Shown in pieces: positions 24,401 to 34,600 of a stretch of 64,000 nucleotides of DNA. The position numbers were made by a program, and so were the translations under genes. Positions within the stretch are counted from its first letter, which is position 1. Each line of letters opens with the position of its first letter. The stretch is from Turritopsis dohrnii (Eukaryota; Cnidaria; Hydrozoa; Anthoathecata; Oceaniidae). Below the pieces are notes generated by a model. It saw only the letters and a program-made list of their open reading frames with translations, ran no database searches and was not told the origin of the DNA. The stretch is taken from assembly GCA_027922465.2 (NCBI GenBank), contig BQMF02000118.1, positions 682,001-746,000 on the forward strand, given 5' to 3'.

Positions 24401-24988
24401 TTAAATTAGAGGAAATAACCTATATGAGGTCAGGTTACTTATTCAATAGTGCTAACGTACTGTGTGGTCCTTTTCACAGCAGTCTTTGTTTTGGGTGAAT
24501 AGATTAAAATTTTTGATTTGCATGCCCACCAACCAAATACGGGCGTACTAGGTTTTAAAAAGCTATACTATTATTTTGTAAATAAGCCATTATAATCTTT
24601 TAATTTTTGAGCATACATTTTGCGCTGACCTTAATTAAGGCCTACGTGTCTCTTATTTTGGTTTAATTTTAAATTATTAAACGTTACTTCTCTTTTATGT
24701 AACAAAGTTTTGTTTCTTTAAATTTTCCTTTCGTCTCTTTGCTGTAAAAGTGGTAAAAGTTTATTCGCAAAAAGCTGGTAAAAGTTTATTCGCTATTATG
24801 GCACACACCTACGCTAAGCTTTTAATTCCTTTGTCTTATTGTTCGCTGTTGCATTAGTTCGCTGTTGTCTTATTGTTCGCTGTTGTCAAACCTCCTACAA
24901 AAGACATGTGTCAAAAGGCATGTGTCTTTTGTTAAAAATAACTTCGTTCTGGTTAAATGCTGAAACAGAAACCAGTGTTGGTTTTTCC
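24401..24988. other. Upstream region of the intronic GPCR gene
   Basis: No ORF. It holds small direct duplications, for example 'gctggtaaaagtttattcgc' type repeats near 24745-24793 and 'ttcgctgttg' repeats near 24840-24890. It may include the GPCR promoter, but no promoter element could be assigned. Confidence 0.35.
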
Positions 24989-25072
24989 TAAAAGATGTTG
25001 TTGCAGTCTGACAAGAACGTAACTTCGATCTAAAAGATGTTGTTGCAGTCTGACAAGAACGTAACTTCGATC
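24989..25072 (+). repeat. 42-bp tandem duplication over the GPCR start codon
   Basis: Two adjacent copies (24989-25030 and 25031-25072) of a 42-bp unit containing ATGTTGTTGCAGTCTGAC. The first copy's ATG (24995) opens a 12-codon upstream ORF encoding the same first 12 residues as the receptor, and it ends at TAA 25031-25033. The second copy supplies the real start at 25037. Confidence 0.9.
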
Positions 25073-25924
25073 AGTTGCACTTCGACGTTGTCAGGGTTGC
25101 CTGAAAATTCGAGAATATACTTTTCTGCTGTTTTTGGAATTAATGCGGTGTTAGCGTCAATTGAAAATCTCATTGTTTTCTTCTTGTTTGCGAAAAAGCT
25201 TTCACTTCGAAATTCATCAGACATCCACATACTTTCTTTGGCAGTAGGAGACTTCATAGTTGGGATATTTCTTTCTCCTATCAGTTACTATGAATCACTG
25301 GACCGCCACAACTGTTTCGTTATAAGCTCTGGTTATTTCCTGGCATTGATTTCAGTATCAGGGTTGGTTTTGGTGATGATTGCTGTTGATCGATACTTTC
25401 GCATGAGCAGAGGACTTGACTATCAAAGATACATGGCTTATCGGAAATTTGTCTTATTTTTGGTGCCATGGATGAGTCCGCTCATTTTGTGGCTGGGGCG
25501 GTATTCTGGACAGACAGCTTATACATGGGTAATAATAGGGTTTTACGTAACAATGTATAGCATGTATGTTGCTTGCTATCACAAACTGAGTTGTGTGTTG
25601 AAAACCCAGCGAGGATCATTAGATAATCGCAAAACGCATTTGAGAAACAAGAAAGCAATGAAGTTACTTCTGCTTTTAACAATGGTCTTTGTGGGGACCA
25701 CCATCGGCACGTTTTTGTACAGATCGTTTGTTGCTATGACAATCCACTTTCCGGACGAAATGCAGTGGTTTATTCGACATCAACCAACGATGATGGCTGC
25801 CGGACAAGCGATGTTTCAGTGTAACTCGTCCATCAATCCTTTGCTGTACTTCCGTAATCATGGGAAGATACGAAAAATGTTGTTGAGAAAAATCTGTTGT
25901 CATAACAACGTCAGGCCAGCTTGA
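25037..25924 (+). CDS. Class A (rhodopsin-like) GPCR, intronless, nested in a HAUS5 intron
   Basis: A 295-residue seven-transmembrane receptor of the plasma membrane; ligand unknown. N8 lies in an N-glycosylation motif (NVT). TM1 has the conserved Asn (IEN, residue 44), TM2 the conserved Asp (VGD, residue 72), TM3 ends in DRYFRM (118-123), and TM7 has NPLLYF (267-272). Cys93 at the top of TM3 is present, but no partner Cys is seen in the second extracellular loop, and the TM6 CWxP motif is missing. It is typical of the many short single-exon class A receptors of cnidarians. It is on the same strand as HAUS5 inside its 18.5-kb intron. The start at 25037 is fixed by an in-frame stop just before it. 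Confidence 0.88.
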   Translation: MLLQSDKNVTSISCTSTLSGLPENSRIYFSAVFGINAVLASIENLIVFFLFAKKLSLRNSSDIHILSLAVGDFIVGIFLSPISYYESLDRHNCFVISSGYFLALISVSGLVLVMIAVDRYFRMSRGLDYQRYMAYRKFVLFLVPWMSPLILWLGRYSGQTAYTWVIIGFYVTMYSMYVACYHKLSCVLKTQRGSLDNRKTHLRNKKAMKLLLLLTMVFVGTTIGTFLYRSFVAMTIHFPDEMQWFIRHQPTMMAAGQAMFQCNSSINPLLYFRNHGKIRKMLLRKICCHNNVRPA

Positions 25925-26264
25925 ACATTTACGGCCAGTTCACACCAGTGGGAAACAATGATTTTTCACTATGTAGAACAAACGAAGTACTTAGGATACT
26001 TTATACCATAAATGCAGATGGTATTCGTAAAACTTGTGAAATTTTTTCCTTTCTCTGCATGTTGACGTCTTTTTTTTTTTTTTACAAAGATTGCGAAGGT
26101 TTTTCATTCATTCATTCATTGGAAACTTGTTTTTTTTTGTGTTCAAAACAGAATATATAATAGTTGAAGTAACCATCAGAATCGTCACAATCCCTTTTAT
26201 TGGATTCCTTGAGTTATCGGCGCGGAAATTGAACAAATAACATTAGGTTATTAAGACATCAACT
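25925..26264. other. 3' flank of the GPCR gene, nothing recognised
   Basis: Poly-T runs near 26069-26083 and a short ATTC repeat near 26103-26120. No gene. Confidence 0.45.
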
Positions 26265-26467
26265 TCTGAGTCGACCATGTGAGCCATGTGTATTCTGAGT
26301 CGACTATGTGAGCCATGTGTATTCTGAGTCGACTATGTGAGCCATGTGTATTCTGAGTCGACTATGTGAGCCATGTGTATTCTGAGTCGACTATGTGAGC
26401 CATGTGTATTCTGAGTCGACTATGTGAGCCATGTGTATTCTGAGTCGACCATGTGAGCCATGTGTAT
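26265..26467. repeat. 29-bp minisatellite, 7 copies
   Basis: Exactly seven head-to-tail 29-bp units (TCTGAGTCGAC, TATGTGAGCC, ATGTGTAT). The first and last units carry ACC where the five middle ones carry ACT. Very low divergence indicates recent expansion. Confidence 0.93.
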
Positions 26468-26579
26468 TTTTAACTAGCCTCCATACTTCGTCTAAATTAT
26501 GCGAAGCCTTATCGTTTGAAAGTTGTTTTGTAATAAGCGCTCCCTTATTAGGGATATGGAAAAGTTGAAAAAGTCTGGT

Positions 26580-27280
26580 ATGAAGTTAATTCGGCGCCAA
26601 AATCTCGTTTTAGATGAACACTCGTTTTTCAAATAAAGGCGCTTTAGAAGTTTGTTCGTTTCAGATGATTACGCGTTGTTCAAAATTTGTCGGTCCTTCA
26701 TATCAAGAACAATTAAAATTTCATGATCCGTTTATTCCGAATGACACTATTCGTGAGTCTCTTACTTGAAATCAGGCGATAAAGTGTGTTCTGGAGTACT
26801 GAACATGAACATATTAATGTGAGGTACATTTCTCATTACATGAAGATAAGGGATCTTTCAGAATTCTAACAAACAGTCAATTATAACTCAAAGAAAAGGA
26901 ATCTTTCACAGTTTGGTTATTTCCTCATTCATAACCATGCGATTGCAACTGTCTCCATCATACATACTAGAAAATATGACGGCCAGCATGACTTGGTACA
27001 AACTTAGAGAAACTGGTAATGAGGTTGCACCGCCTCATTTTCTGAACCGACTTAACATCTAAAACGGCTAATCTTCCGAAACGCCTCAATTACACAGCAT
27101 CTAGCGACCCCAACTTCAAAAACGCCTCAAATTGAAAAACCAGTGTTCATCTAAAACGACTGGAATGTCGACTTATTGTGGACCATGTAAACTTCTAAAA
27201 CGATTAATGACGTCACGAATCAACATCCAAAACGACTCAACGACTTGATAAACGAGATTTTGGCGTTGAATTAACTTCAT
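26580..27280. mobile_element. 0.7-kb non-autonomous TIR element (hAT- or Mutator-like)
   Basis: Inverted ends of about 30 bp: left ATGAAGTTAATTC, then CGCCAAAATCTCGTTT; right AAACGAGATTTTGGCG, then GAATTAACTTCAT. The flanks AGTCTGGT (26572-26579) and AGTTTGGT (27281-27288) look like an 8- to 9-bp target duplication with one mismatch. The interior is rich in short AAACGCCTC and AAACGACT motifs on either strand and has no ORF. Confidence 0.72.
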
Positions 27281-27289
27281 AGTTTGGTA

Positions 27290-27753
27290 CAACGTTGAAG
27301 TTCACGAGAATAGACCTCATGTCGAGGTGTTTCTTTCCATTCCTATCTGTACACTATCTGCGGCACACGAACTAAAGTAACATAAACGGTTGTACTTAGA
27401 ACATACCCTTTCAAACAATCCCGTATCCTGCCCTTCTACCGACTCGATGGAAGATTTCTTCCAAAGTGTAGTTGAGTTACGGCACGTTGATTTTTTTTCC
27501 CAATACTTTTTGAGATACCTGAAGAAAATCTTGGAATTAAATATCGAATAGCCAAATATCCAGTGCCCATACGTTTGAGGTGCTCTTCATCAATATGTAA
27601 TCCTCGAGGCGTTCATCTCCGTTTGTGCGATTTTTCTGGTAATGTCCGTTCGGATGGATCAATACCATGTGGGCCATGAGAGTTTTATATAAGTTCTGTG
27701 TTTCATCCCCTTTATAAGATTGGTATGATAAACTGCCTGTTTGATTACTACAG
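27290..27753. other. Intron end before HAUS5 exon 27754, no gene seen
   Basis: Nothing coding recognised. The acceptor is the CAG at 27751-27753. Confidence 0.45.
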
Positions 27754-28342
27754 ATTCTAAAGTTGGTGGAACAAAAGATAATGGCTGTTGAAAAGGAACT
27801 GAAAAGTACCTGTGATAAATTTAAAGATATCTGCTCCCTTGAGACGAACAAGTTTCTGAAAACGCCTTTACAGAATCTTCAATGTGCGCGGACCATGAGG
27901 TAAACAAAATACATACTCACCTGCCTGGATCGATTTTTTTAGTTTTATCTATAAGGACAGCATAATGGTCGACTCATTATTAAATGCGGCGAAAATTCGA
28001 CTGTAACAGAATGTTGTGTTTTTAGGAGTAAAAAACATTCTTATTTGTGATAAATTATTTCAATGGTTTTCAGCCTTACGGAGAATCAATTTGTAAAAAT
28101 ACAAAGAAAAACTTCACAATGTTTTTAAGTTCCATTGTAGGTTTGATAATTACCGAGATATTTTTGTTGATATTGTAGTGGGAAACGGGTACCGGTCAGC
28201 GATTTATCAATACATCGGCTCGATCCATGTTTTAGTCAACCCGGCGAGAAGCAATTAGTAAATATTATGAAGGAGTTAAAAATACCGACTTATGTCCCTC
28301 CTGAAAGTCTCATGGTAAAGTTTGCTGAGGTTCAAGCACGAG
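27754..28342 (+). CDS. HAUS5: HAUS5, exons block 2 (2 exons)
   Basis: Two exons, 27754-27899 and 28179-28342, continue the HAUS5 reading frame after the 18.5-kb intron that starts at 9208. The first enters in phase 0 after a CAG acceptor and encodes a helical stretch beginning ILKLVEQKIMAVEKEL. It leaves in phase 2, and the second exon completes the split codon. The second exon encodes SIHRLD, corresponding to the SIHQLH segment of vertebrate HAUS5, followed by a conserved leucine-rich stretch. It leaves in phase 1 at a GT donor (28343). Codon phase and protein similarity both agree, so the link across the huge intron is well supported although no transcript is available. Confidence 0.85.
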
Positions 28343-29030
28343 GTATCCCTTTTTATCTTAATGCTCAATGCTTAATTTGATATTAGCTTATATACCAGGA
28401 AAATATAAGGTTACCATTAAACGCTGTTGATCACTACGATGTGATGCTCTAGAAATTTTCGTAAAATACAGCCGAAAAATATGGTGTACAGTTCTCACAC
28501 ACTATGTGACGTAAGAGATCCATCTGTATCCATCTTATGAAACAACCTTTTGGAACAGTAAAATACCAGAGAAAATCCTCTTCGATGCGCTTTGAAAGTA
28601 GCGTATCAACCCCTTAGGAGCCATCGATTCACTGTACACTGTCCTAGAGCAATGCTATACGTATCTCTGACGGATGAAAGCCCAAGGACTAAAAACAATA
28701 TATAAATATAAATAATACAACACGTGCATTAAGTTTGCTCAGAAGTCCTTTCTCAGCGGCAGCAAAATAAAAACAAAACATTCTCTTAACGATTCAAGTT
28801 CAAGCTGTGTTTTAAGGCATTGGGCTTCTTTTCCTTCGTTTTTTTTTCTATCAAAGAAATGCAACAACTACGATCCAGCCACGCTGAAATTACTAAGCCA
28901 TGATTGTCGGTATTTACTCTCGCTATTTTCAACCTCGATATGCTTATAAGCTCTATGCTCATTAAAACAATGTATTTTATCGCAAAGATTGGATTAAGCG
29001 TCGTGGTGATTATTTAATCAATGTGAGATC
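28343..29030. other. Start of the 6.7-kb HAUS5 intron, no gene seen
   Basis: AT-rich, no recognised feature. Confidence 0.45.
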
Positions 29031-29092
29031 GTAATATCGAGGAGGCGATCGTAGTGTCGTGGTGTCATAACGTAGAGGAGGCGATCGCAATG
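29031..29092 (+). repeat. GAGGAGGCGATCG inverted repeat, left end
   Basis: About 45-60 bp containing GAGGAGGCGATCGTAGTGTC and GTGGTGTCATAACGT. The same sequence occurs in reverse complement at 34618-34700. The two ends enclose an integrase pseudogene and LINE B and could be the TIRs of a decayed element. Confidence 0.6.
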
Positions 29093-29761
29093 TTGGGCGA
29101 TGGATATCAGATGAACGATGTTAATCGCCCAGAGAAATACTTGTATTTTGTTAATTGTAAAAGTATTTCAACAGCAGCCCTCATTTTAATTACTGATGGG
29201 AAACACAATAACCACTGTTATGTAACAGAGACAGTGCTTTCTTTCATATAATACAAAATAATTTCGTTAACAGAACCTTTGCAAGAAAGAAGCCTTGCAA
29301 ATTTTGTCACACTCAATATCTAAGAAAATTTCACGGAGAACTTTCATAATAGCCCGGTAACTTCTATTGAAGCATAGTTTCCGTTTTTTCCTGTAAAATC
29401 TTTCATAAAAACTCTTCATATTTTATTTTCTTAAAAATGTTGATTCAAGAAAAGATTAAAGTTTATATAAAAGCAACTATCAAATATCTAAAGTTTAAAA
29501 CATAAACAAATTCAAATTTAATGCCCTCTTCATTGGTACATACACAAGAGCCATTTAATGGGAATTTTTTGGATGTGTGGTAATTAGGAGGAGAGGGCAC
29601 TAAAGAAGGAAGAGAGCAGCGTGAAATAAGTCAAGTACATTATTGTTCATGAGATCGACATCATGCACCTTCAAATAATTCAGTTCGAACAGTCAAGTGA
29701 ACTACAACATACGAAAATTACTGCATAAAGGTGACAAAATGTTGTATATATCAACTTGTAT

Positions 29762-30330
29762 TCAAGACCCGTTTATATGATTGAACACTTTTGTTAAAGT
29801 ATCAACATAAAGTTCTATTCCGAAATTGGAAAACTGTTCTAATGGATTGATGTTATCATGTAGAAACTGTATTCCATCATCTGCGTCTTCTGATGTCAAT
29901 AGTGGCAGGTTAATTTCAGCATATACCATAGTCATTGTACCGTCCTTCAGAGTCGTGAGTTGCTTGTATGGGATTATATGCAAGCTGACCTTAAAACCAC
30001 ATTTGTATTGGAGTTCTATTTTTTTCGGTTGATAAAGGTTGGTTATCCCAACCTTCCCAAAACAATTGAAGGTATTTATTAATGCGTGACACAAATGTAT
30101 TGCCGTACGATTAAATGAATTGTGTTGGATATATCTAAAAATACGTTCTCCTCTAAGTAGACAAATACACAATGATAAATGCTTGTACACCCCACGAACG
30201 AGTCTTTCCAGAGTCGCTCTATTCGCTGGTTATGACACTGCAGAGGCTTCCTCGGCAACGGACGCTTTTTTGACGTCGCTCTTGTTTGTGGTAATTTTGG
30301 CTACAAATACTGTTTAAAACTATCATAATT
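29762..30330 (-). pseudogene. Integrase-core (DDE) protein pseudogene, C-terminal part
   Basis: On the - strand the region from about 30260 to 30130 reads [20 protein letters not shown] and then VYLEENVFLDISN, the last catalytic block (with Glu) and following helix of the integrase type seen intact at 60969-62321. Further down, in changing frames, it reads WEGWDNQPLSTEKNRTPIQM, a stop codon, then GQLAYNPIQ. The last 142 codons (29762-30190) are open and end NINPLEQFSNFGIELYVD. Stops and frame changes mark it as dead. LINE B begins right next to it, and a further piece of the gene may lie on the other side (33830-34092). Confidence 0.7.
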
Positions 30331-30425
30331 ATCGATACTTTGCCTCAACTTTCGACTACGACTGGGGCAGGAGTAACTTGGACTCTAGTCGTGATTGATT
30401 TTGAGCGTAAACGTAAACTGCGAAA

Positions 30426-31061
30426 ATGGCGTCACGGCGTATGGATGTGTTTTTGTTCGCTCTCATATGTTTTTTGACATTTCAAGTCAAGAAGGCAAGT
30501 TTTATTACCTCTGATGGTTTGAGTTGTACCTTGAATGTAACGGAGATTTATGGTGATTGCTATGATACTCATATTTGCTCAAGTTTATGGATTAACAAAA
30601 AAAACTTTCTTGTCTTGAGACCAAAAGATATGTCGAAGAAATTATTGCTTATGTTGCTGCTTGTAGCTGGTGATATTGAGCCGCATCCTGGCCCAAGTTT
30701 GAATGGGTTTTCCCGTAAAAATGGTTTCAAGATACTACACCAAAATATTAATGGTATTTACAAGAAAATTGACTCTGTTAGAATATCGCTACAACATAAA
30801 AATATTCAATGTTTTGGATTTACAGAAAGCCACCTCAACAACACTATTACAGACGCAGAGTTATCGATAGCCGGGTATCGTATCGAAAGATTGGATAGGA
30901 AAAATGGTAGTCATGGTGGTGTCATCTGTTACCTGAGGAATGATATCAATTACGAACGTAGAAAAGATCTGGAAACTGAAGGTATTGAAGCAATTTGGAT
31001 CGAGATATTAGTGAAAAAACTCGAACTCGATACTGATTTCATTCATGTACAGACCCCCTGA
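30426..31061 (+). CDS. LINE B polyprotein, N-terminal part (signal peptide, 2A-like, endonuclease start)
   Basis: 211 residues in frame from ATG 30426. A hydrophobic segment (VFLFALICFLTFQV) lies near the start, and a second one (KKLLLMLLLVA) immediately precedes GDIEPHPGP (residues 82-90, 30669-30695). This has the 2A layout D-x-E-x-N-P-G-P with His in place of the key Asn. The APE endonuclease begins at FKILHQNINGI, then FTESHLNN. The ORF stops at 31059-31061 only because of an extra A in the A6 run at 31011-31016. Removing one A would continue into the next frame and the RT. Confidence 0.82.
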   Translation: MASRRMDVFLFALICFLTFQVKKASFITSDGLSCTLNVTEIYGDCYDTHICSSLWINKKNFLVLRPKDMSKKLLLMLLLVAGDIEPHPGPSLNGFSRKNGFKILHQNINGIYKKIDSVRISLQHKNIQCFGFTESHLNNTITDAELSIAGYRIERLDRKNGSHGGVICYLRNDINYERRKDLETEGIEAIWIEILVKKLELDTDFIHVQTP

Positions 31062-33528
31062 TAACTCTCGACATATCGACCAAAACTTTGCTTCTAAGTT
31101 AGAAACAATTATAGAAACTGTTAACTGCGAAAATAAAGAAACTATATTAGCTGGAGACCTGAACTGTGATTACCTAACAACAAACAATCACAAAGAAATC
31201 AAAGACATTTTTAAAATGAATGCGCTAAAGCAATTAATAAAACAACCGACAAGAACCACCAAACGTTCAAAAACACTAATCGATGTGTGTTATTCAAACA
31301 ATGAGAGAACAATCGCTGAAACAATTGTCATACCTTCCGCAATTAGCGATCACGACATTATTGGTATCAATAGAAAAATGCACACTCAAAAGTTTCAACC
31401 TCGTAAAACATTCGTCAGAGATTATTCGAAATATCAACCGAATCAATACAGAAATCACATAAATTCAGTAAATTGGAAAGAAAAACTTTCACCAAACACC
31501 GACTTTAACTGTGCATGGAACATATTCAAAAACACTCTCATTGAAATAACTGATAAACACGCACCACTCAAAGAGAAAATGACAAAAGGAAAACCTGCTC
31601 CTTGGCTTACAACAGAAATAAAAAACCTAATGCATGAAAGAGACTACCACCTAAAAAGAGCTAGACGGACAAACAATGACGTAGATTGGACTAATTACCG
31701 TCGCCTCCGTAACAGAGTCACCCAAAGTATTCGACAAGCGAAGTCGCATTATTGTGACAACATCCTAGCAGAGAATAAAAATAAACCAAAAGACTTCTGG
31801 TCCTATATCAAGAAGATATTTCCCGCGAAAACTAAATCAAAGGATTTCCCTACATTGATGAGAGTTAATGAAGAAAAGGTCAATAACAAATCTGAAATCG
31901 CGAACTTGTTCTGTACATTCTTCTCCACGATAGGTTCAAACCTCCAACAACGTGTCTTGTCTTTTCAAAACCGTATTTGGAAGTCATTTGAGAACAAAAA
32001 CCTTTGGAAAAATCTGTCACCAGGGTTCCAATTCAAGTTCAAAACCGTTACTCCTTTCACAGTTGAGAAACTACTGAAGAACCTGAAAACAACTAAGGCA
32101 AGCGGTCCCGACCAAATTCCAACCTCCATGTTACGGGATGCAGCAAAAGAACTTTCCATACCTATGAGCTACCTAATAAACATAAGCCTGAAACTTGGAG
32201 TTTTCCCAACTGTTGAAAAGCTGGCCAGGGTTACACCGGTATATAAATCAGGGGAACGATCTTCACTTGACAATTATCGACCGATTTCCGTCCTGAACAG
32301 TGTATCAAAGATCATAGAAAAGATAGTATGTCAACAATTAACAAACTACCTTGAATCAAACAACCTGTTGTACAAACACCAGTATGGCTTTCGAAGGAGT
32401 AAATGCACACAGGATGCAGTAATATACGTACACGAACACATACGAAAAAACATGGATCAAAAGAACTGTACAGGTGCCATGTTTATTGACCTACGTAAAG
32501 CCTTTGATACTGTTAGTCATGCTTGTCTACTTAGCAAACTTCCTTTTTACGGTATCACAGGAACTGAGCTGCAGTGGATTGCAGACTACCTTTTCAACAG
32601 AAAGCAATATGTCAACCTCGAACAGATCTCATCGGAACCAAGTTCAATAAACTTAGGTGTGCCACAGGGATCAATCTTAGGCCCACTGCTTTTCCTCATC
32701 CTAATCAATGATGCATACCAATGTCTCGAAAAATGCACCATGCTTATGTATGCTGACGATACTGTGCTCTTATACTCAAGTTCAAGCACCGGAAACGTAA
32801 CGGAAACACTATCAAGAGAAGGAGATTTACTTTTTAAATGGTTTCAGGAAAATGACTTGATTTTGAATTTAAAACCAGGGAAGACAGAAACGGTGATATA
32901 TGGAACTGCACAGAAACTAAAGAACCAAACCTCACCTGAAGTCATCGTCAATGGAGAAATTATCAACAAAGTGAACAAATACGAATACCTTGGGATCACC
33001 TTTGATCAACATATGAGTTTCTCAGAACAATTTAACAAGATTTCCAAACGCGTATCACAACGATTACACATGTTAAGGAGAATTAGGGAGAATATAACAC
33101 CTGCAACTGCGAACATAATCTACCAATCAATGATCGCACCTATAATGCTTTACTGTTCCCCAGTCTACCTCGGTCTTCCTACGTTTAACCAAAAGCTTGC
33201 GAAGCTAGAGAACAGAGCATACAAAGTAATCAGAGCACCCCTGGATAATCGTATCATCGACAAAGCTAAACAAAGATCAGCAGTCGAAGTGTTTAAATAC
33301 ATACATGAACTAAAGAAAAATGACCTAATCAACTTTAACTTCTTCCAGCATTCCATCTCGACACGTAGTAATGGAAACAGACTCATTATCCCGAAATCGA
33401 AAAATGAAGCAGGTCGACGTTCCTTCAACATACAAGGATCATTAGTGTTCAATTTGTTACCGGCATATATGAGAAACGAGAATTCGATTCTCAGGTTTAA
33501 ACGCTCAATAAAAAGTCTTACATTTTAA
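31045..33528 (+). CDS. LINE B endonuclease (rest) and reverse transcriptase
   Basis: 827 codons open, beginning MYRPPDN, which is an internal endonuclease motif rather than a true N terminus. It contains AGDLNCDY and ISDHDIIG of the APE domain, a basic linker, and the RT blocks GPDQIPTSML, YRPISVLNSVSKIIE, GFRRSKCTQDA, FIDLRKAFDTV, GVPQGSILGPLLF and the catalytic MYADDTVLLY. It ends at TAA 33526-33528. The two frames belong to one protein of roughly 1,030 residues. All RT motifs are intact. Confidence 0.87.
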   Translation: MYRPPDNSRHIDQNFASKLETIIETVNCENKETILAGDLNCDYLTTNNHKEIKDIFKMNALKQLIKQPTRTTKRSKTLIDVCYSNNERTIAETIVIPSAISDHDIIGINRKMHTQKFQPRKTFVRDYSKYQPNQYRNHINSVNWKEKLSPNTDFNCAWNIFKNTLIEITDKHAPLKEKMTKGKPAPWLTTEIKNLMHERDYHLKRARRTNNDVDWTNYRRLRNRVTQSIRQAKSHYCDNILAENKNKPKDFWSYIKKIFPAKTKSKDFPTLMRVNEEKVNNKSEIANLFCTFFSTIGSNLQQRVLSFQNRIWKSFENKNLWKNLSPGFQFKFKTVTPFTVEKLLKNLKTTKASGPDQIPTSMLRDAAKELSIPMSYLINISLKLGVFPTVEKLARVTPVYKSGERSSLDNYRPISVLNSVSKIIEKIVCQQLTNYLESNNLLYKHQYGFRRSKCTQDAVIYVHEHIRKNMDQKNCTGAMFIDLRKAFDTVSHACLLSKLPFYGITGTELQWIADYLFNRKQYVNLEQISSEPSSINLGVPQGSILGPLLFLILINDAYQCLEKCTMLMYADDTVLLYSSSSTGNVTETLSREGDLLFKWFQENDLILNLKPGKTETVIYGTAQKLKNQTSPEVIVNGEIINKVNKYEYLGITFDQHMSFSEQFNKISKRVSQRLHMLRRIRENITPATANIIYQSMIAPIMLYCSPVYLGLPTFNQKLAKLENRAYKVIRAPLDNRIIDKAKQRSAVEVFKYIHELKKNDLINFNFFQHSISTRSNGNRLIIPKSKNEAGRRSFNIQGSLVFNLLPAYMRNENSILRFKRSIKSLTF

Positions 33529-33828
33529 TAGTATCTACAGGGTATCTACGCTATTTTAGTCAGTCTAATCTCTATCGTTTTTAACAAACCCTTGATCTCT
33601 TTATTCGATTTAGTTTCTTTTTTCTTTAATTCCTACTGTCTAATTCTATTCCAAATTTTCCTTTTACCTGACAGAATTTAGCAGTGGTTTAATAGATTTT
33701 ACTTTATATATTTTCCTTTTATATATTTTAGGTTTTATAACAGGTCCTTTATTGATAGCAGATTTTATCTGAAAAAGTCAACCTGTATAAATATGCCAAA
33801 TAATAATAATAATAAAACTTTTAACAGC

Positions 33829-34092
33829 AATAAAGCTGCCGCGACCAAGCCCTCGCAATGGGTGATTAAACATATACCTTGCCACGCCAACGTTTTCACA
33901 GCATCTTGTAAATATTTTATGGTCTTTTCAATCCGATCTTTTTCCATGCTTCACGACAACACTATACATATAATCCGTAATTCAAAAAAGTTATACATAG
34001 AACAAATACATTGTAAAGTAAAAACACTTGACTTGACATCACCCGAAGCTTGTCAAAATGAAATAGAAAATGGATTATATGAAATACAATAA
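33829..34092 (-). pseudogene. Possible upstream part of the integrase pseudogene
   Basis: The - strand reads DRIEKTIKYLQDAVKTLAWQ and then CLITHCEGLVAA, a helical stretch plausible for the N-terminal region of integrase-core proteins. Placement on the far side of LINE B and the matching orientation are the main arguments. The similarity is weak. Confidence 0.35.
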
Positions 34093-34600
34093 TTTATCAA
34101 AATATTGCAAGAACTAAATAAACAACCAAATAAAGGTCACTGTATCATTCAGAGCAACACTAGCTGGGAAACCTGGCTATTTCTCTTTCTTGCTAGATCA
34201 AATAACGGAATATTTCTCCTGACCTCTTTCTTTTTTCTTACCTCATCAAAAGGAAACGTTTTCCCTTAATATTTTCAAAGAAAAAAAACTTAGCTAGTTC
34301 TATTATGAGTAAAATAAAAAAAAAAAAAGACTCAAAATTTTTACATGGAGTAGTACCCACGTGTTTCTTTTTACCAAAACTTTGTTTTGATTTTTCTACC
34401 ATTATTGTTTTTTTCCGACGCAAAAAAACCTGCACTCACTCACTGAAAAAATTCTTCTCTAAATTTTCAATTATTTTGTTTTTAGCATACAACCAAGTTC
34501 CTTCTTCGCTGGATTATTTTGCCAAATCTAATTTATTGGAAGATGTCATTTTTGTAGTATGGTCAGTGTAATCAAGCCTCCAAACCCTCGAACCTGAGAC
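34093..34600. other. Intron sequence, no gene seen
   Basis: AT-rich with poly-A/T runs; the short ORFs look random. Confidence 0.45.

Larger units (their letters stand above)
30331..33828 (+). mobile_element. CR1/L2-type non-LTR retrotransposon (LINE B), nearly intact
   Basis: A roughly 3.5-kb LINE on the + strand. It has a presumed 5' UTR from about 30331, coding to 33528, a short 3' UTR, and a tail that ends in (AAT)n at about 33801-33817. The domains are a signal-like N terminus with a 2A-like motif, an APE endonuclease and an RT. There is no zinc cluster like that of LINE A. It is inserted into the integrase pseudogene inside a HAUS5 intron. The only coding defect noticed is one frameshift at about 31011-31016. 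Confidence 0.87.
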
